This document shows, in pieces, positions 44,228-55,567 of a stretch of DNA of 64,000 nucleotides (position 1 is the first letter of the stretch; every line of letters begins with the position of its first letter). A model generated the notes under the pieces. It searched no databases, was not told the DNA's origin, and saw only the letters and a program-made list of their open reading frames with translations. This DNA comes from Anadara kagoshimensis (Eukaryota; Mollusca; Bivalvia; Arcoida; Arcidae): contig CM037874.1 in NCBI GenBank assembly GCA_021292105.1, positions 24,354,583 through 24,418,582 of the forward strand, in the 5' to 3' direction. A program made the position numbers and the translations under genes.

Positions 44228-44700
44228 GAGCGGTTGAAAATGGCTTCAAGAAAGGTATTAATATTTTGCAAACATGCTCATATGTCGATTGAAAATGGCT
44301 TCAAGAAAGGTATAAATATTTTGCAAACATGCATAAATATACGTCGATTGAAAATGGCTTCAAGAAAGGTATTAATATTTTGCAAACATGCTCAAATATA
44401 CGTCGATTGAAAATGGCTTCAAGAAAGGTATAATTATTTTGCAAACATGCTCAAATATACGTCGATTGAAAATGGCTTCAAGAAAGGTATTATTATTTTT
44501 AAACATACTCAAATATACGTCGATTGAAAATGGCTTCAAGAAAGGTATTATTATTTTGCAAACAGGCTCAAATATACGTCGATTGAAAATGGCTTCAAGA
44601 AAGGTATTATCATGCAAACAGGCTCAAATATACGTCAATTAGAAATGGCTTCAAGAAAGGTATTGTTATTTTGCAAACATGCTCAAACATACGCCATATT
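44228..44700 (+). repeat. Minisatellite, about 59-bp unit, eight copies
   Basis: Each unit contains GAAAATGGCTTCAAGAAAGG followed by TATTATTATTTTGCAAACAT and CTCAAATATACGTC. Copies start near 44236, 44288, 44348, 44407, 44466, 44525, 44584 and 44641. The period varies between about 52 and 60. Each unit contains ATG GCT TCA AGA AAG GTA, which reads MASRKV or, alternatively, ends in a donor-like AAG|GTATTA. Frame shifts between units make stable coding unlikely. Confidence 0.9.
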
Positions 44701-44879
44701 AAGCAAAATAGGGAGTTTTTTTTAAATATACTGTAAGTTTATTATCTCTGTGAAATTAACCATAGGAACACAAAAGACACTGATATTTTGATTAACATGA
44801 ATTCATATTTACCCATGAAATGGGGATTCCTACAATGTATGCTAGGCTCGGCGATTATAATTGATGGATTTACTAATCA

Positions 44880-45050
44880 CAGTCATATATCGGACCATGT
44901 CCAAACTACAATCTCAAAAGCAAGATAAAACTTTGAAAACTGGCTAATCGAGTTAAACGTCCGAACCTTCAAGCAGGAAAGTGAGGTTGGTTTCTTCAGA
45001 AGGGTAAACACCACCTGCCAGGTAGCCGCCACCTGTCTGTCCAGGTAACC
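44880..45050 (-). mobile_element. R1 tail fragment
   Basis: Reverse complement R1 tail (GGACCATGTCCAAACTACAA to CCACCTGCCAGGTAGCC). Confidence 0.6.
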
Positions 45051-45201
45051 GTGTGTCTTTTTGTTCGTCGTGACACATGTTAACAAACGGCATGTCTTCT
45101 TTAACATCGCCATAGCAATAACAACACCCGGTACTATTTCAACGTCAGCATAATTACAAGATATAAAGAACTATAAAACTATAAAATTTGGCTATCCATA
45201 T

Positions 45202-45207
45202 TTTATT
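45202..45207 (-). terminator. Poly(A) signal of gene G
   Basis: AATAAA on the minus strand, about 160 nt past the stop. Confidence 0.6.
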
Positions 45208-45329
45208 CATGGGTATCCAAAAATTAATGCATATAAAGAAAAATCTATATTCCGTAAATTCACACTACTTGTATATAAAATAAGTACAAAACAGAAACAT
45301 CCTTTCCGGATCGTTTTTCCATGCGTTCG

Positions 45330-45345
45330 TTTCCTGAGGGACCAT
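45330..45345 (-). promoter_or_regulatory. Conserved 3'UTR motif of gene G
   Basis: ATGGTCCCTCAGGAAA, identical to genes A, C and F although the coding region of G is strongly diverged. Confidence 0.65.
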
Positions 45346-45364
45346 TATTGACACTTCTTGGTAT

Positions 45365-48300
45365 TTAATAAGTTCGCTTTCCGCCACCTAAAAAGAAAAC
45401 AAAGAGAAACCAATTAAAAATTCAACAGTTCTGTAATTCAAAGTGTTACATAAGGTCCATAATAAATACATAAATAAGATGTCAGGCAGACTGGTCAATG
45501 TTGATAACCTATACCACATTTGATAAAATCTAAAAACAATTGACGTATCGCCGGCCACGCCCACAATGTTTCGACAAAGGTCTTGCATGCTTGAATTACA
45601 CACAAAAAGAATAAAAACTCGGCCCGAATGGTATCATTTAATGACGTCACTGACACAAGTACGCCATTTGTTGCCGTGGCGCTGCTTTGGTACCGTGATG
45701 GCGGCCAGTGTCGGAACATAAAAGACATGGCCAGCGATATGTCGATTGTTCAGTTTGTTAACTCTAATATTCTGTTTATCTTAACCCCGTGATGAGACAA
45801 GGGTAGGAATTGCGTCCTCAAGCTTAATGTTTTAAATTCTATATTACCCATTGAAATCAATTATATTGTTTTAGTTTATCAGGCAAAAGTCTTAAGAGTG
45901 ATTGTTGTCAGTCGGCCATTTTCCTTAAACTTAATCTCATATACCTTTTTTCAATTTTATCATTCAATAATTAAACAAATGATATACGACACCTTTTTGT
46001 GTGCATTTTCCTAAGAATTGGGGATCCATCTTTTGATTTAAGAGGTCTTCTGATAATTTTTATTTTACACGATTTCCGAAAAGGGAGGTAAATCCGGAAT
46101 GTCGCCCTCGTATAGCATCTCAATATTGCTGTGACATTCTGTAAATTATATGACATTAAGTACAGCTAATTGATAAAAACCTGATGTTTGCTACAAAAGA
46201 CCCAACACTAGATCGTTACATTTACAAACCTTTGCCACCATGCCAACTGCCTCCTCCTTGGTTCCAGATGCCTCCTCCTTGGTTACCCCAGTTTCCACCG
46301 TTGCCACCATGCCAGCCTCCACCGTTGCCACCATGCCAGCCTCCACCATTGCCGCCATTCCAGCTTCCACCGGAATTTCCCCAGTCCATGCCTATAATCA
46401 AACAGAAATACTTGATACTTGCGAGTTCAGTTTAATGTATAAACTGCGACCAGGGGAGTGAGGCTGGGTGTCCCGAAAGTTTTCCTATCTAGTTAGCTAC
46501 ACCCGTCAAATTTATATTGAAAACGTAAATTAAAATATGTTGAATCAATGTTTTGATGAAGACAAAACTTGAGAACTCGCTGGTGATAAGCTGTACATTA
46601 TTTATGCAGCTGTAACAAATAGCTCTATATAAGAACCACGTGTCTCATCACTTTATATGCATAAGTTAATAGTAACTGCTTATAATGATCACTTTCTCGG
46701 TTTCCTTGAAAACTGGCGAATTTGGTTAACAATCCAAATGTATTATTTAAACTATTGAAATATTTATAATAATATATAACTTCAAACAGTAAACGGATAG
46801 TTTTGGATTCAAACAGACAATTTTTAATTCAAGTACGCGTATATATCCACAAAAAAAGACTTATCAAGTATAACTGAAAAAAATAAAGTTCGCTATATTT
46901 CATTACAACAATCAAATTACTATTATGCTACGCTTTCTTGAAAGTAACTTTAGAATACTTAGTGGTCATATGTTTAAACGGATTAAAGGGGGGAGTAACA
47001 AATTAAAAACAAAGATACTAATCCATGTCCAAACGACAATGCTAAAGCAAAGTAAAAATTGTAGCTGGCAAATTAAGTTAAACAACAAACTTCCACCAGG
47101 GAAGTGAGACCAGGTGCTCCGAAAGGGTAAGCACTCCTGTTTAGCTAGCTACACCAGCCACATGTATATCAAAACTGTGAATTTAAGGAAATTCGAACTA
47201 TTGGACGCCAAATATATCTAGGATAATTTTAGATACAGAAATATCATGCTTATCAATATTCATTCACGTGTATGTTTTTAGCAAAAACGGGAATAAATCC
47301 CTTTCTACAAATGTAGGTCTCACCTACAAAAACACTTGTCACAATCCTCAGTTTGGTTGTTGGTAACTTTACTCTTTTAGTTTTACAGAATTAAAATTCA
47401 ATAATGTTTTGCTTACCTCCATTGTTCCAGCCGCCGCCATTATTCCAACCACCATTACCTCCATTTGCCCAACTTCCACCTAGAAAAGATAAAAAGAATG
47501 TGCTTGGCAACGAGCGACAAGTCCTTATTTCTTATGATGCATGAAACGCATACCGTTTAGACTTTGTATAGCTAGTCAATCTTAAATCATACCAAACAAA
47601 AAGTTATACCGATCGAATATGAGTGATTTATGTATTTCTTATATTGAAAATTAGTCTTGTTTGTTATAGATTCATCCAAATATGAACAACTATTAATTAT
47701 CAATCAAAAACAAGCATACTAATCCACGTCTGAATCACAATTCAGAAGCAAAGTAAAAACTTTGGAACTCACAAGACAGGTTAGACATGTGAACTTCCAC
47801 CAGGGGAGTTATGCCATTACTGTTCTCACCCAAACGAAAATCGTTTGGGTCCAAAAATAAGAGAACAGCAAAGGATGCAACTACGCCCATCTTTTTAAAT
47901 TCCGAAAGTATCTGACAAGCCATCTTCCAGCAACGTACCGGGCAAGGATTGAAGATGAAAAAGAGTAGTAAAAGCAACAAAATCAATATGTCACGCCATT
48001 GCAAATTGTAAATGATGTTGGATACAACCAAATAACAACATACCAACTCGTGCCCAAATTACAATCCCAAATTAAAGTAAAAACTTTCAATACTGGCAAA
48101 TGGCTGAACCGCCAGTAGGGACGTGAAGCCAGTTTTTCCGGAAGATTAAGTCCCTCTTTAAAGCGATAGTAATAAGTACAGATAAATTATACACAGTACA
48201 AGGTAACCTATTGTAATACTGAAGATTTTGTTTACAGTTTTAAGGAAAATTTAAACAATCCATTCAACGCTTTTATACTAAATAGTAGAGGAATAACATA

Positions 48301-49648
48301 GAAATGGAGATGAACAAGACATGAGAGAGAGAGAGAGAGAGAGAGAACGTCTTACCACCATTCATCCACTGATTGCCGCCTCCGATCCCTCCGTTCATCC
48401 ACCCTCCGTTTCCTCCACCAGGATACCATGGTTGTCCACCACCTTGGTTCCAAATACCTCCTCCATTATTCCAACTTCCTCCACCACCATTCCAACTTCC
48501 TCCGCCACCATTCCAACTTCCACCGCCATTCCAACTTCCTCCACCACCGCCTTTATGCCATCCACCGCCACCGCCGCCATGTTTCCATCCACCTCCACCT
48601 CCTCCTGGATAAATAGGTAATATTGAGGGATTTCCCCCTCCTCCTCCAGGATATATGGGTAACGTTGTAGCTCCTAGAAAATCATTAGACCAAATATTAT
48701 AATGTTCAGATACTTAAACAAATTACAAATAACAACATAGACTTTTTAAAAATCAAAAAGAAAAAAAAATAACAAAGCACTTTGATGAGATATTTGTGAC
48801 GAATATAAAAGAATACCCGATCTTTACTCAATTGTCGTGGAACAAAAACTCAATATCAACATCGAGAGACACTTTTGTGATCAAATACATTTTTATATAA
48901 CAGACGATTTAAGCTGCAATCATTTCAATTCAAAATAAACCATGGAATATAGTATACAGATATTAAATTAACCAAATGTAAAACGTATTAAAACCGAAAT
49001 TTGTACTTTTTGTGGTGAATTTAATGAGACAATCCAACATATTTTTATAAATGCACATATACTAAAATATCTGGCTATCCTTTAACTAAAAATTCAGAAC
49101 ACAAAATTATGAAATTTCTAAAACGGCACCGGAATCTATACTGGTGTCAAAAAAAACCGAACCTACCGCTCAACATATGTCTGCTACTTATTAGGTATTA
49201 TTTGCACCACCTTTCAAAAATGAATAACAATAAACCAAATGCCCGTTCATGTTAAAAAATGATAAGATTTTACACAAAAAATTTATTTGATTTCGGCATC
49301 AATGTACACTCTCAGAAAGAGAGACTGAAAATTAAAAATTTGGAATGAAATTGACTCAATATTAAATCTGTAAAGTGTATAATGATCCCTCTTAGCGCGA
49401 ATAAGTGGCAACTCAGCATTTGCGCTAAAATTTGATTGCGCGAAAATAAGTACATTGTACATCTACAGTATGTTGCAGTACGTTACAATGTAAAAATATT
49501 TTAAATATTTACCGTTATATAATTTTGGGTCAAATAAAAAATATGGAAAAAAAAAAAAAAAAATAAAAAAAAAAAAATCAATCAACATACCTCTGGATTC
49601 TACATAGTACACCAAAGCGGCACTAACGGCTAATAACAAGAGCTTCAT
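45365..49648 (-). CDS. Gene G: large secreted Gly/Trp-rich protein, 207 aa
   Basis: Six-exon minus-strand gene. Coding exons are 49648-49591 (exon 2 begins 49650), 48673-48356, 47479-47417, 46391-46230 and 45387-45365; each junction is GT/AG and phase 1, and the frame stays open throughout. The signal peptide MKLLLLAVSAALVYYVES is followed by a Pro-containing start (TTLPIYPGGGGG, PSILPIYPGGGGGG). Next come blocks of GGGGSWNGG and GGWHKG, a PWYPGGGNGGWMNGG segment, a short N/W exon, and an exon of HGGNGGGW and NQGGG units. The end is GGGKRTY-stop. It is about twice as long as A-F and adds His, Lys and Gln, so it could bind differently to mineral, chitin or other matrix proteins (inference). 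Shared gene plan and 3'UTR motif tie it to A-F. Introns hold R1, LINE and MITE pieces. Confidence 0.85.
45560..45735. other. GC-richer island with CRE-like site in gene G intron 5
   Basis: This is the only CpG-bearing patch of this size in the region. It contains the palindrome TGACGTCA (45642-45649) and ATGGCGGCC. It could be a remnant of a promoter or a repeat. Confidence 0.3.
46440..46510 (-). mobile_element. R1 tail fragment in gene G intron 4
   Basis: Short match (CCAGGGGAGTGAGGCTGGGT, TAGTTAGCTACACCCGTC). Confidence 0.5.
47015..47265 (-). mobile_element. R1 3' fragment in gene G intron 4
   Basis: Reverse complement of the tail, 3'UTR and last codons of R1. Confidence 0.65.
47700..47820 (-). 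mobile_element. R1 tail fragment in gene G intron 3
   Basis: Reverse complement tail from CATACTAATCCACGTCTGAA to CTTCCACCAGGGGAG. Confidence 0.6.
48025..48155 (-). mobile_element. R1 tail fragment in gene G intron 3
   Basis: More diverged copy of the same tail, ending TTTTTCCGGAAGATTAAG. Confidence 0.5.
48322..48347. repeat. (GA)n microsatellite next to gene G exon 3 donor
   Basis: About 25 bases of GA repeat lie 10 bases downstream of the exon 3 splice donor (on the gene strand, a CT tract). Confidence 0.85.
48965..49390 (+). mobile_element. L1/Tx1-like LINE remnant in gene G intron 2
   Basis: The plus strand has a decayed C-terminal zinc-knuckle region (ICTFCGEFNETIQHIF, C-x2-C-x8-H, last Cys lost), of the same kind as at 23522-24055. 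Strongly broken. Confidence 0.55.
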
Positions 49649-49864
49649 ATCTGTTAAAATAAATGACATACAATTTCTTAGAAAACTAGGTAAAATGGTC
49701 AGTGCTTTGCAGACAAACGTACAGGCAAACATGCCTTAAAGTCAACCCCTATATAAGGGAACCTGCTTACAAAGGCAGGCCAGTAAAATTTAACCTAACT
49801 GCTCCTCAACTGTGAATAATGTGTATAAAGCCTCTTTTCTTTTACTGGTTAATTTAGTTGACAT

Positions 49865-50047
49865 TACAGTCAAACATGTCTATAAATGCCACCCAAAGGG
49901 AACCAGAAAAAAAGACCTTTATGGGCAGGTGGACTTTATATACAGATTCAAATAATATGAATAAAGAACAACTGGGAAACAATTTTACTGCCTTTATAAG
50001 CAGGTAACCCTTATATAGAGGTGGAGTTTTAGGCAGGTTGGACTGTA
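49865..50047. repeat. TA-flanked MITE (family M1) in gene G intron 1
   Basis: Ends are TACAGTCAAACATG...CAGGTTGGACTGTA, as inverted repeats. A partial copy lies beside it at about 49712-49785. Confidence 0.75.
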
Positions 50048-50230
50048 TACACAAGTAAGACTCTTCACAAAAGTATATTTGATATAAAATTTTCTATGAT
50101 GAACGAAATGGAATTATATGGATAAATAATTAATAAAAAATGAAAAATGATTTAAACTCATTTAAAACAAATCAATTATCTTGAAATGTATTAAAATATT
50201 AAAACCATAAGGTCTTAAGAGCAATCTTAC

Positions 50231-50320
50231 CTATTTGTGCGTGTGTGTGCTTCTTAGTGGGGTAAACCGTCAACTAGGCTCATCTCGAGGCTGTAACGGT
50301 ATAACAACTGAATATATATA
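50231..50320 (-). promoter_or_regulatory. TATA box and non-coding exon 1 of gene G, with uORF
   Basis: TATATATA at 50313-50320 (minus). The start is expected near 50290 and exon 1 ends at 50231 (CAAATAG|GTAAG). Exon 1 contains a nine-codon upstream ORF, MSLVDGLPH-stop (50283-50254). The upstream module seen in A, B, C, E and F is not found here. Confidence 0.65.
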
Positions 50321-51794
50321 GTCAGAAACAAGAGGAAACAATTAATTTGCCAAAGTCTGTGTTTAGTGTTGTACATGATTATAACTGTCTAGATCTCAAA
50401 GTTAACTCGTATAGAAAAAACCATTAAATTGATTAACAAATTGTTAACTTGTTTAATAAACATTAATTGTTGACATGTTTATCGTAGTAAATATATTTGA
50501 TGTTTGTTTTGTAAAAAAAATAAAAAAAAAAAAAAAAATGTTTTGATGATTTACCCCCCCCCCCCCCCTGTCATCTTGACCTGGATTTGATTTACAATTG
50601 AATTGTAACATTACATGTTAATGAACTCATAGTTCTAAGAAACCGCAATTACTTACACAATTTTTTGTAAGGAAATAAAATGTTTAATCATTAAGATTCC
50701 AAAAATTAAGATGAGCCAGGTCAGGTCCCAGTTTTATTATTATTTCTTGCCTGAGAATTTCCTTAACTTAAATATTGATAGTTTTGGTAATCTCTTTTGG
50801 AAACTATGAATATGTATTTTTGAAAAGCTTTCACTTTGATCTTAAAATTTGAATAGCTTAATTAAACAACTATTCATATTTCAAACTACCAGATATAAGT
50901 TAAGGAATGATTGTTAAATGATGCTAGCCAGAATCGTTGACAGTGTACGCCAAAATCCCTCTCCGGGTAAAAAAATCAGTCCTTCAAAAAAGCCTCCAGT
51001 ATTTAATGTAAATTTTCTAATTTTCTTTTAAATAAATGTCTTTTCATATTGCCAAAAACCTTATGCAACAAATACATCTGAGTAAGATAACATCGAACCT
51101 ATTAAAACATGTCCGATGATTATATCGAAAACTGGTCAAATGTCGAAGTCATTTTGTTTTTGTGCATTCCATCCGTTTTGTAGATATGGATTCTTTGGGT
51201 GGCTGGTTATTACCAAAAAAGTGCATTATACGATATACATATATTGAATACTTAGGTCGGGTTGCACCAATCAGTCTCAAGTCAATGGTCCTATTTGATT
51301 ATTATTATATTCTTTATTGCCTCATAATTGAGAGTATATTAATATAATTAAACATATATATAACATATAAATAAAACATATAAACATATTTACAAGACAA
51401 CTGTGAAATAGTCACATTTAAATCATGTTATAAACGCAAAAGATATATATGAGTAGAGTGAAGGCTATGGGCAACGTACCTATGAAACCTGTTTTTGCGC
51501 GTAGTAAGATTTCGCGGCTTTATGGATGTACCGTGCAGCATTTACCAAGAACCTGTCTCTGACAATCCGGATTAACAGATTACTCGGTCTTTAGACAAGT
51601 TGATATCAAACCTACGTAGGCAGTAGCTTAAGTCGGACAAATAGGTACATTGTATTTGTTTCGTCATTGCCACTAAAATACTACAATGTAATTGAAATAT
51701 ACTTGAGAGATCAGTTTAAAACCTGTATCAATTATCACAAATTGTTCGTTTGAAATGCGCTGTTCTGCAGATTATTGCGACTAAATTATATAAC
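50321..51794. other. Unique AT-rich spacer upstream of gene G
   Basis: An A-run and a 14-base C-run lie at about 50513-50568. No gene or strong repeat is seen. Confidence 0.5.
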
Positions 51795-52020
51795 TATTTT
51801 ACCAGTTTTAATTTTACAGCGCTAGTCGGTCATTCCGGAATACAATTCCTCATCAGTAGTGCTTGGGCCAAAACTGTGAAAACTTTTTTTTCAAGAGATC
51901 CAAAGGACCAAACTATATTTAATCAAAATTAACTAAGGAAATACTTTGAATGAGGGAGTATACCTTAGTTCTTGAGGGTTTTTTCCAGATTTTAACTAGC
52001 AGCAAATTTAAACTAAAGTC
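51795..52020 (-). repeat. Hammerhead-bearing repeat, nearly intact (h11)
   Basis: The core is at 51818-51863 (minus). CTGATGA and stem II are intact, but GAAA is GGAA and stem III is altered. Confidence 0.75.
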
Positions 52021-52687
52021 CAACTCGACTTAAAATATGCATGGTCATTGTATTTTGTTTAAGATAATAGAACGTCATGAAAAAACTTTATATCGACTAT
52101 ACATATATTAATCTTAAACTATCCTTTCAAACTTTTGACACGGATAATTTCCCAGTGAAGAAACAATTGGTACAACAAACTTCAATAAGTCGGGCTTAAA
52201 CCTAGCTTACTTAAGTCGGATACGAGTCCACAAATTGGACTTTGGTATGTCTAATAGGTGATATCGGATTTAATGTTTCGATAACCTAGGTTTGATGATT
52301 TTTCAGAGTGTTATGAATTCAAACGTATTTAAAACAATTTCTCAAATTTTATATTTCCTCTAAATGATCGTTTAATTATTGACCATTATTCAGCACAAAT
52401 CACTTAATTGCGCAAAAATGACGTCGAGAGGCTTTGTCATCAGTAAGGCCTGCGTTTAGACCACTTGGGCACCGATGTACCGAGGTCCCGGTTTGCCTGG
52501 TAGGGAAACACAAAGTTGTGAGATTTAAACACGTGTTTATCTTGCCGTGTTTTACTATTTTGTTAGGTTACGTTGGCTATTGACAAATCATGTTTTGTTT
52601 TTTTTTTTTACTACAAATCCCTTTATTTAATTTAAAATTTGAAATAAAGTTCAATGTAAACTGAAAAGGGCATTGATCCAACCCAGA

Positions 52688-52869
52688 TACAGTCTAACCT
52701 GCCTTAAAGGTCACTTCTATATAAGAGCCACCTGCTTATAAAGGCCAGTACAATTGTATCCCAATTGTTCTTTATTCATATTATTTGAACCTGTATATAA
52801 AGGTCACCTCCCCATAAAGGCCACTTTTACTGGTTCCCTTGGGTGGCCTTTATAGACAGGTTTGACTAT
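52688..52869. repeat. TA-flanked MITE (family M1)
   Basis: About 182 bp, TACAGTCTAACCTG...ACAGGTTTGACTATA, with repeated TATAAAGGCCA-like units inside. Confidence 0.8.
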
Positions 52870-53367
52870 ATAATATTATGTAGTCATAGTTAACACGCAA
52901 AGGATACATGCCTGTCTGAATGTAGGTTCTATAAATTAAAACAAGGATAAAAAAGTTCCATAGCTTCGTGTCATTAGCCTGACCATAAACCTAATTACTG
53001 CAGATAATTATTTTGCGTAACAAAGAATAATGTTAAGTAAGGAATGTTATTTCAGTTTGTCCAACATATTATATAAATCATAATTAATGAGTAATGAACG
53101 AGTCTGGTTTCTTCTGAATGAAAAAGTCGACGTTTTTGGGAATTCCTTTGAGAAACTTTTTATATTAAAATGCATGTTAAGATAGTATTCCCCCGGTGGT
53201 CTGTATTTAGTTTTTTGTTTCCATGTCATGACATGGTTTAAAAATAGTTGTTTTTCCAATTAAGTCATTTCCTAATTTTATTAAGCGATGATTTATTATG
53301 AAAAAGACATGCTTGAATGAAAAGACCACAGTATGTGTGGATACTGGTTAACAGTGACAAGCAAACT

Positions 53368-53731
53368 ATACACTGCCATCCATAAATTATTACTATTTAA
53401 AATTGGCCATATCATTACAGACGTGAAAATGTTGAACACATCATTCAGGTAATTATAAAGCTTGGCGCTTTACAGCTAAAAAGTGTTTTTTTTATCTTGA
53501 AAAATATATTTTGCTTCTCATTTTTATATTTTGCTACAAAATTCCTAAAATTGCAAGGACATTGTTTTTCAAGAGAAACAACTTTCATTACGTTAAGCTA
53601 GAACTTTGGAATACATATAAAGATTTTGATATTTTATTCCTATGTATGAGATTAGGCATAATGTATTATGATGTAAACTTATGGCAAAATTAATATAAAT
53701 TTATAGAGTTATTTATGGAGGGCAGTGTATT
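53368..53731. repeat. MITE family M3, free copy
   Basis: TATACACTGCCATCCATAAA ... TTTATGGAGGGCAGTGTATT, inverted ends about 17 bp long; about 364 bp. Confidence 0.7.
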
Positions 53732-54120
53732 AGGTATTAATTCATTTGTATGACGACGACAAAAAATCTAACTTTTCTGTCATCGTGACAATAAACTAAT
53801 GCCAAACTATCATTAATTTTGTATTATATTATATTTATATTGCGTAATGATTCTTTTTTAAATGTTTTATTCCAGATTTTTCGTTTATATACAGATGCGG
53901 TCAGTCTCGAGATGGTGGAGGGAACCGCAGTACCCTGGTAATAGTTTTATGATCGGTTTTTTGTCTGCGTTGTGTACACGTACTTACGTTTTCTTAATGA
54001 CTACAGTTATTTAAATAAAATATATGAATGATTCTTTATGTTCTGTTTTATATTTTGACTTATACCTCAATTATGCCATCCACAACAATGCTACATTTGA
54101 AGCAACATGGCAAAACTGAT
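53732..54120. other. Unique spacer
   Basis: No firm feature. A short stretch at 53888-53935 looks exon-like but cannot be supported (see rejected items). Confidence 0.4.
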
Positions 54121-54585
54121 GATTTCATGTTGTTAAATTGTCAGCTTTCCTTTTAATAAATCTGCTTCTCCTGCTAAAATGAATTTTGTTGTAGGTTAAT
54201 ACGTCGTGGAACGTGTTTCCAACTTTCCATCACAAAGAAGCAGGCTGCTTACAAATTACAATAAGTTTTTGACTGAGGGATAGTACAAACCTAAGCTTAT
54301 CAGGGCCCTCAAAAAGTTTTATGGCCGTCATCATAACATTGTTGACAAGTGATGATTCTATATCCAACATTATCTTTGATGTATAAATTTAACATCCCAT
54401 AGTGCATTGTTCCTTTCATTCTAAATATTGAATACGCACGTGGCGGTTGTTGCTAGCTAGAGAGACGCTTGCCCGTTTTCACAACACCCGGTCTCATTTC
54501 AAGAAGTCCAGTTAGAAGTTTACATGTTTTATTAAATTTCCAGGTTTTTTATTGTGATCTGAACATTGACTGGTATATTTCTTTC
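54121..54585 (+). mobile_element. R1 retroelement 3' fragment
   Basis: C-terminal coding remnants (KKFYGRHHN-like end near 54310-54350), 3'UTR and tail. More diverged than the 59-kb copy. Confidence 0.65.
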
Positions 54586-55386
54586 TGAAATTCTGACTAT
54601 GTCGGAGTACGTCAAAATACAATTGACATTGTAAACGGAACTAAGAATGCGTGCTCTGTGAAGAAAGTACACGATGACGTCATATTCCGACGCAATTCTA
54701 TTCCATGGAATGCGGATACATAAAATATTACAATAAAATGAACATGTCTATGCAAAAAACATCTGTATTTGTATTTAAACAAGAATAAACCGGTTTTTAC
54801 AAACAACGCTCATTCATCTTACCTGTCCTTATGTTTACAAGTTTACAACATTGTTTTTTAAGTTTATTGTTTGTGTAACAAGTGAATCATTACTTTTATA
54901 ACACAACCAAAATTTATATCACACAGGTGAAAATAAAATAATATGTAATTGTGGTACTTTGATTCTCGAGAACGACAAAAATTAACTGCACGGCAAACAT
55001 GGTTATATTCATTACTTTACAATGTTTTAAAGTAAAAAAAAAATACCTCGCTTCCATTTTTTGGGCAACGTGTCATAATTTTTTTTTATTTTCTGAATGA
55101 GATCATGTTATTAATATTTTTAGATATTTCATTCAGAAAATTTAAATAAATTATAATATATATAAAGGTATTAATTTCTGATTTGGTTTTAATAACTTGT
55201 TTTCTGAAATAATAAGATTTATCCGAAGTCACCGATGGTCATAACAATGTTGATAATGTTAATTACTTGGACTACCGATGGATTGCCATTTTGTACTTAA
55301 TGTAGTAGTCTCAATACGTGTTTTCTTTTTTTCGTTTATTTTTTGTTCTCAAGTGCATACTTTACATGTGTACTGTGCTTTAGAAA
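54586..55386. other. Unique AT-rich spacer
   Basis: Nothing recognisable. Confidence 0.4.
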
Positions 55387-55567
55387 TACAGTCCAACCTG
55401 CTTTAAAGGCCACCTCTATATAAACGGCATCTGCTTATAAAGGCCAGTAGAATTGTATCCCAACTGTTCTTTATTCATATTATTTGAACCTGTATATAAA
55501 GGCCACCTGTCCATAAGGACCCGTTTCTGGTTCCCTTAGGTGACCTTAATAGACAGGTTTGACTGTA
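55387..55567. repeat. TA-flanked MITE (family M1), best copy
   Basis: 181 bp with TACAGTCCAACCTG / CAGGTTTGACTGTA inverted ends and TA at both sides, a Tc1/mariner-type signature. Confidence 0.85.

Noticed and set aside
44147-44642. Repetitive proteins MASRKVLIFCKHAQ... as genes
   Set aside because: Open frames on both strands arise from the 59-bp minisatellite; unit length is not a multiple of three and the frame is not kept.
45495-45728. 77-codon minus-strand ORF in the GC-richer patch
   Set aside because: It lies in gene G intron 5 in the same strand but has no splice sites that would join it in frame, and no recognisable domain.
48373-48620. Pro/Ser/Thr-rich plus-strand ORFs
   Set aside because: They are antisense shadows of gene G exon 3; Pro runs are the complement of GGN glycine codons.
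50513-50568. A-run followed by a 14-base C-run as a functional signal
   Set aside because: A simple sequence of this kind is expected in such DNA and may be an assembly artefact; no flanking feature supports a role.
53880-53940. Possible last exon of another G-rich gene (GATGGTGGAGGGAACCGC...TGGTAA)
   Set aside because: It is short and has an acceptor-like TATACAG, but lacks the conserved 3'UTR motif and any partner exon nearby.
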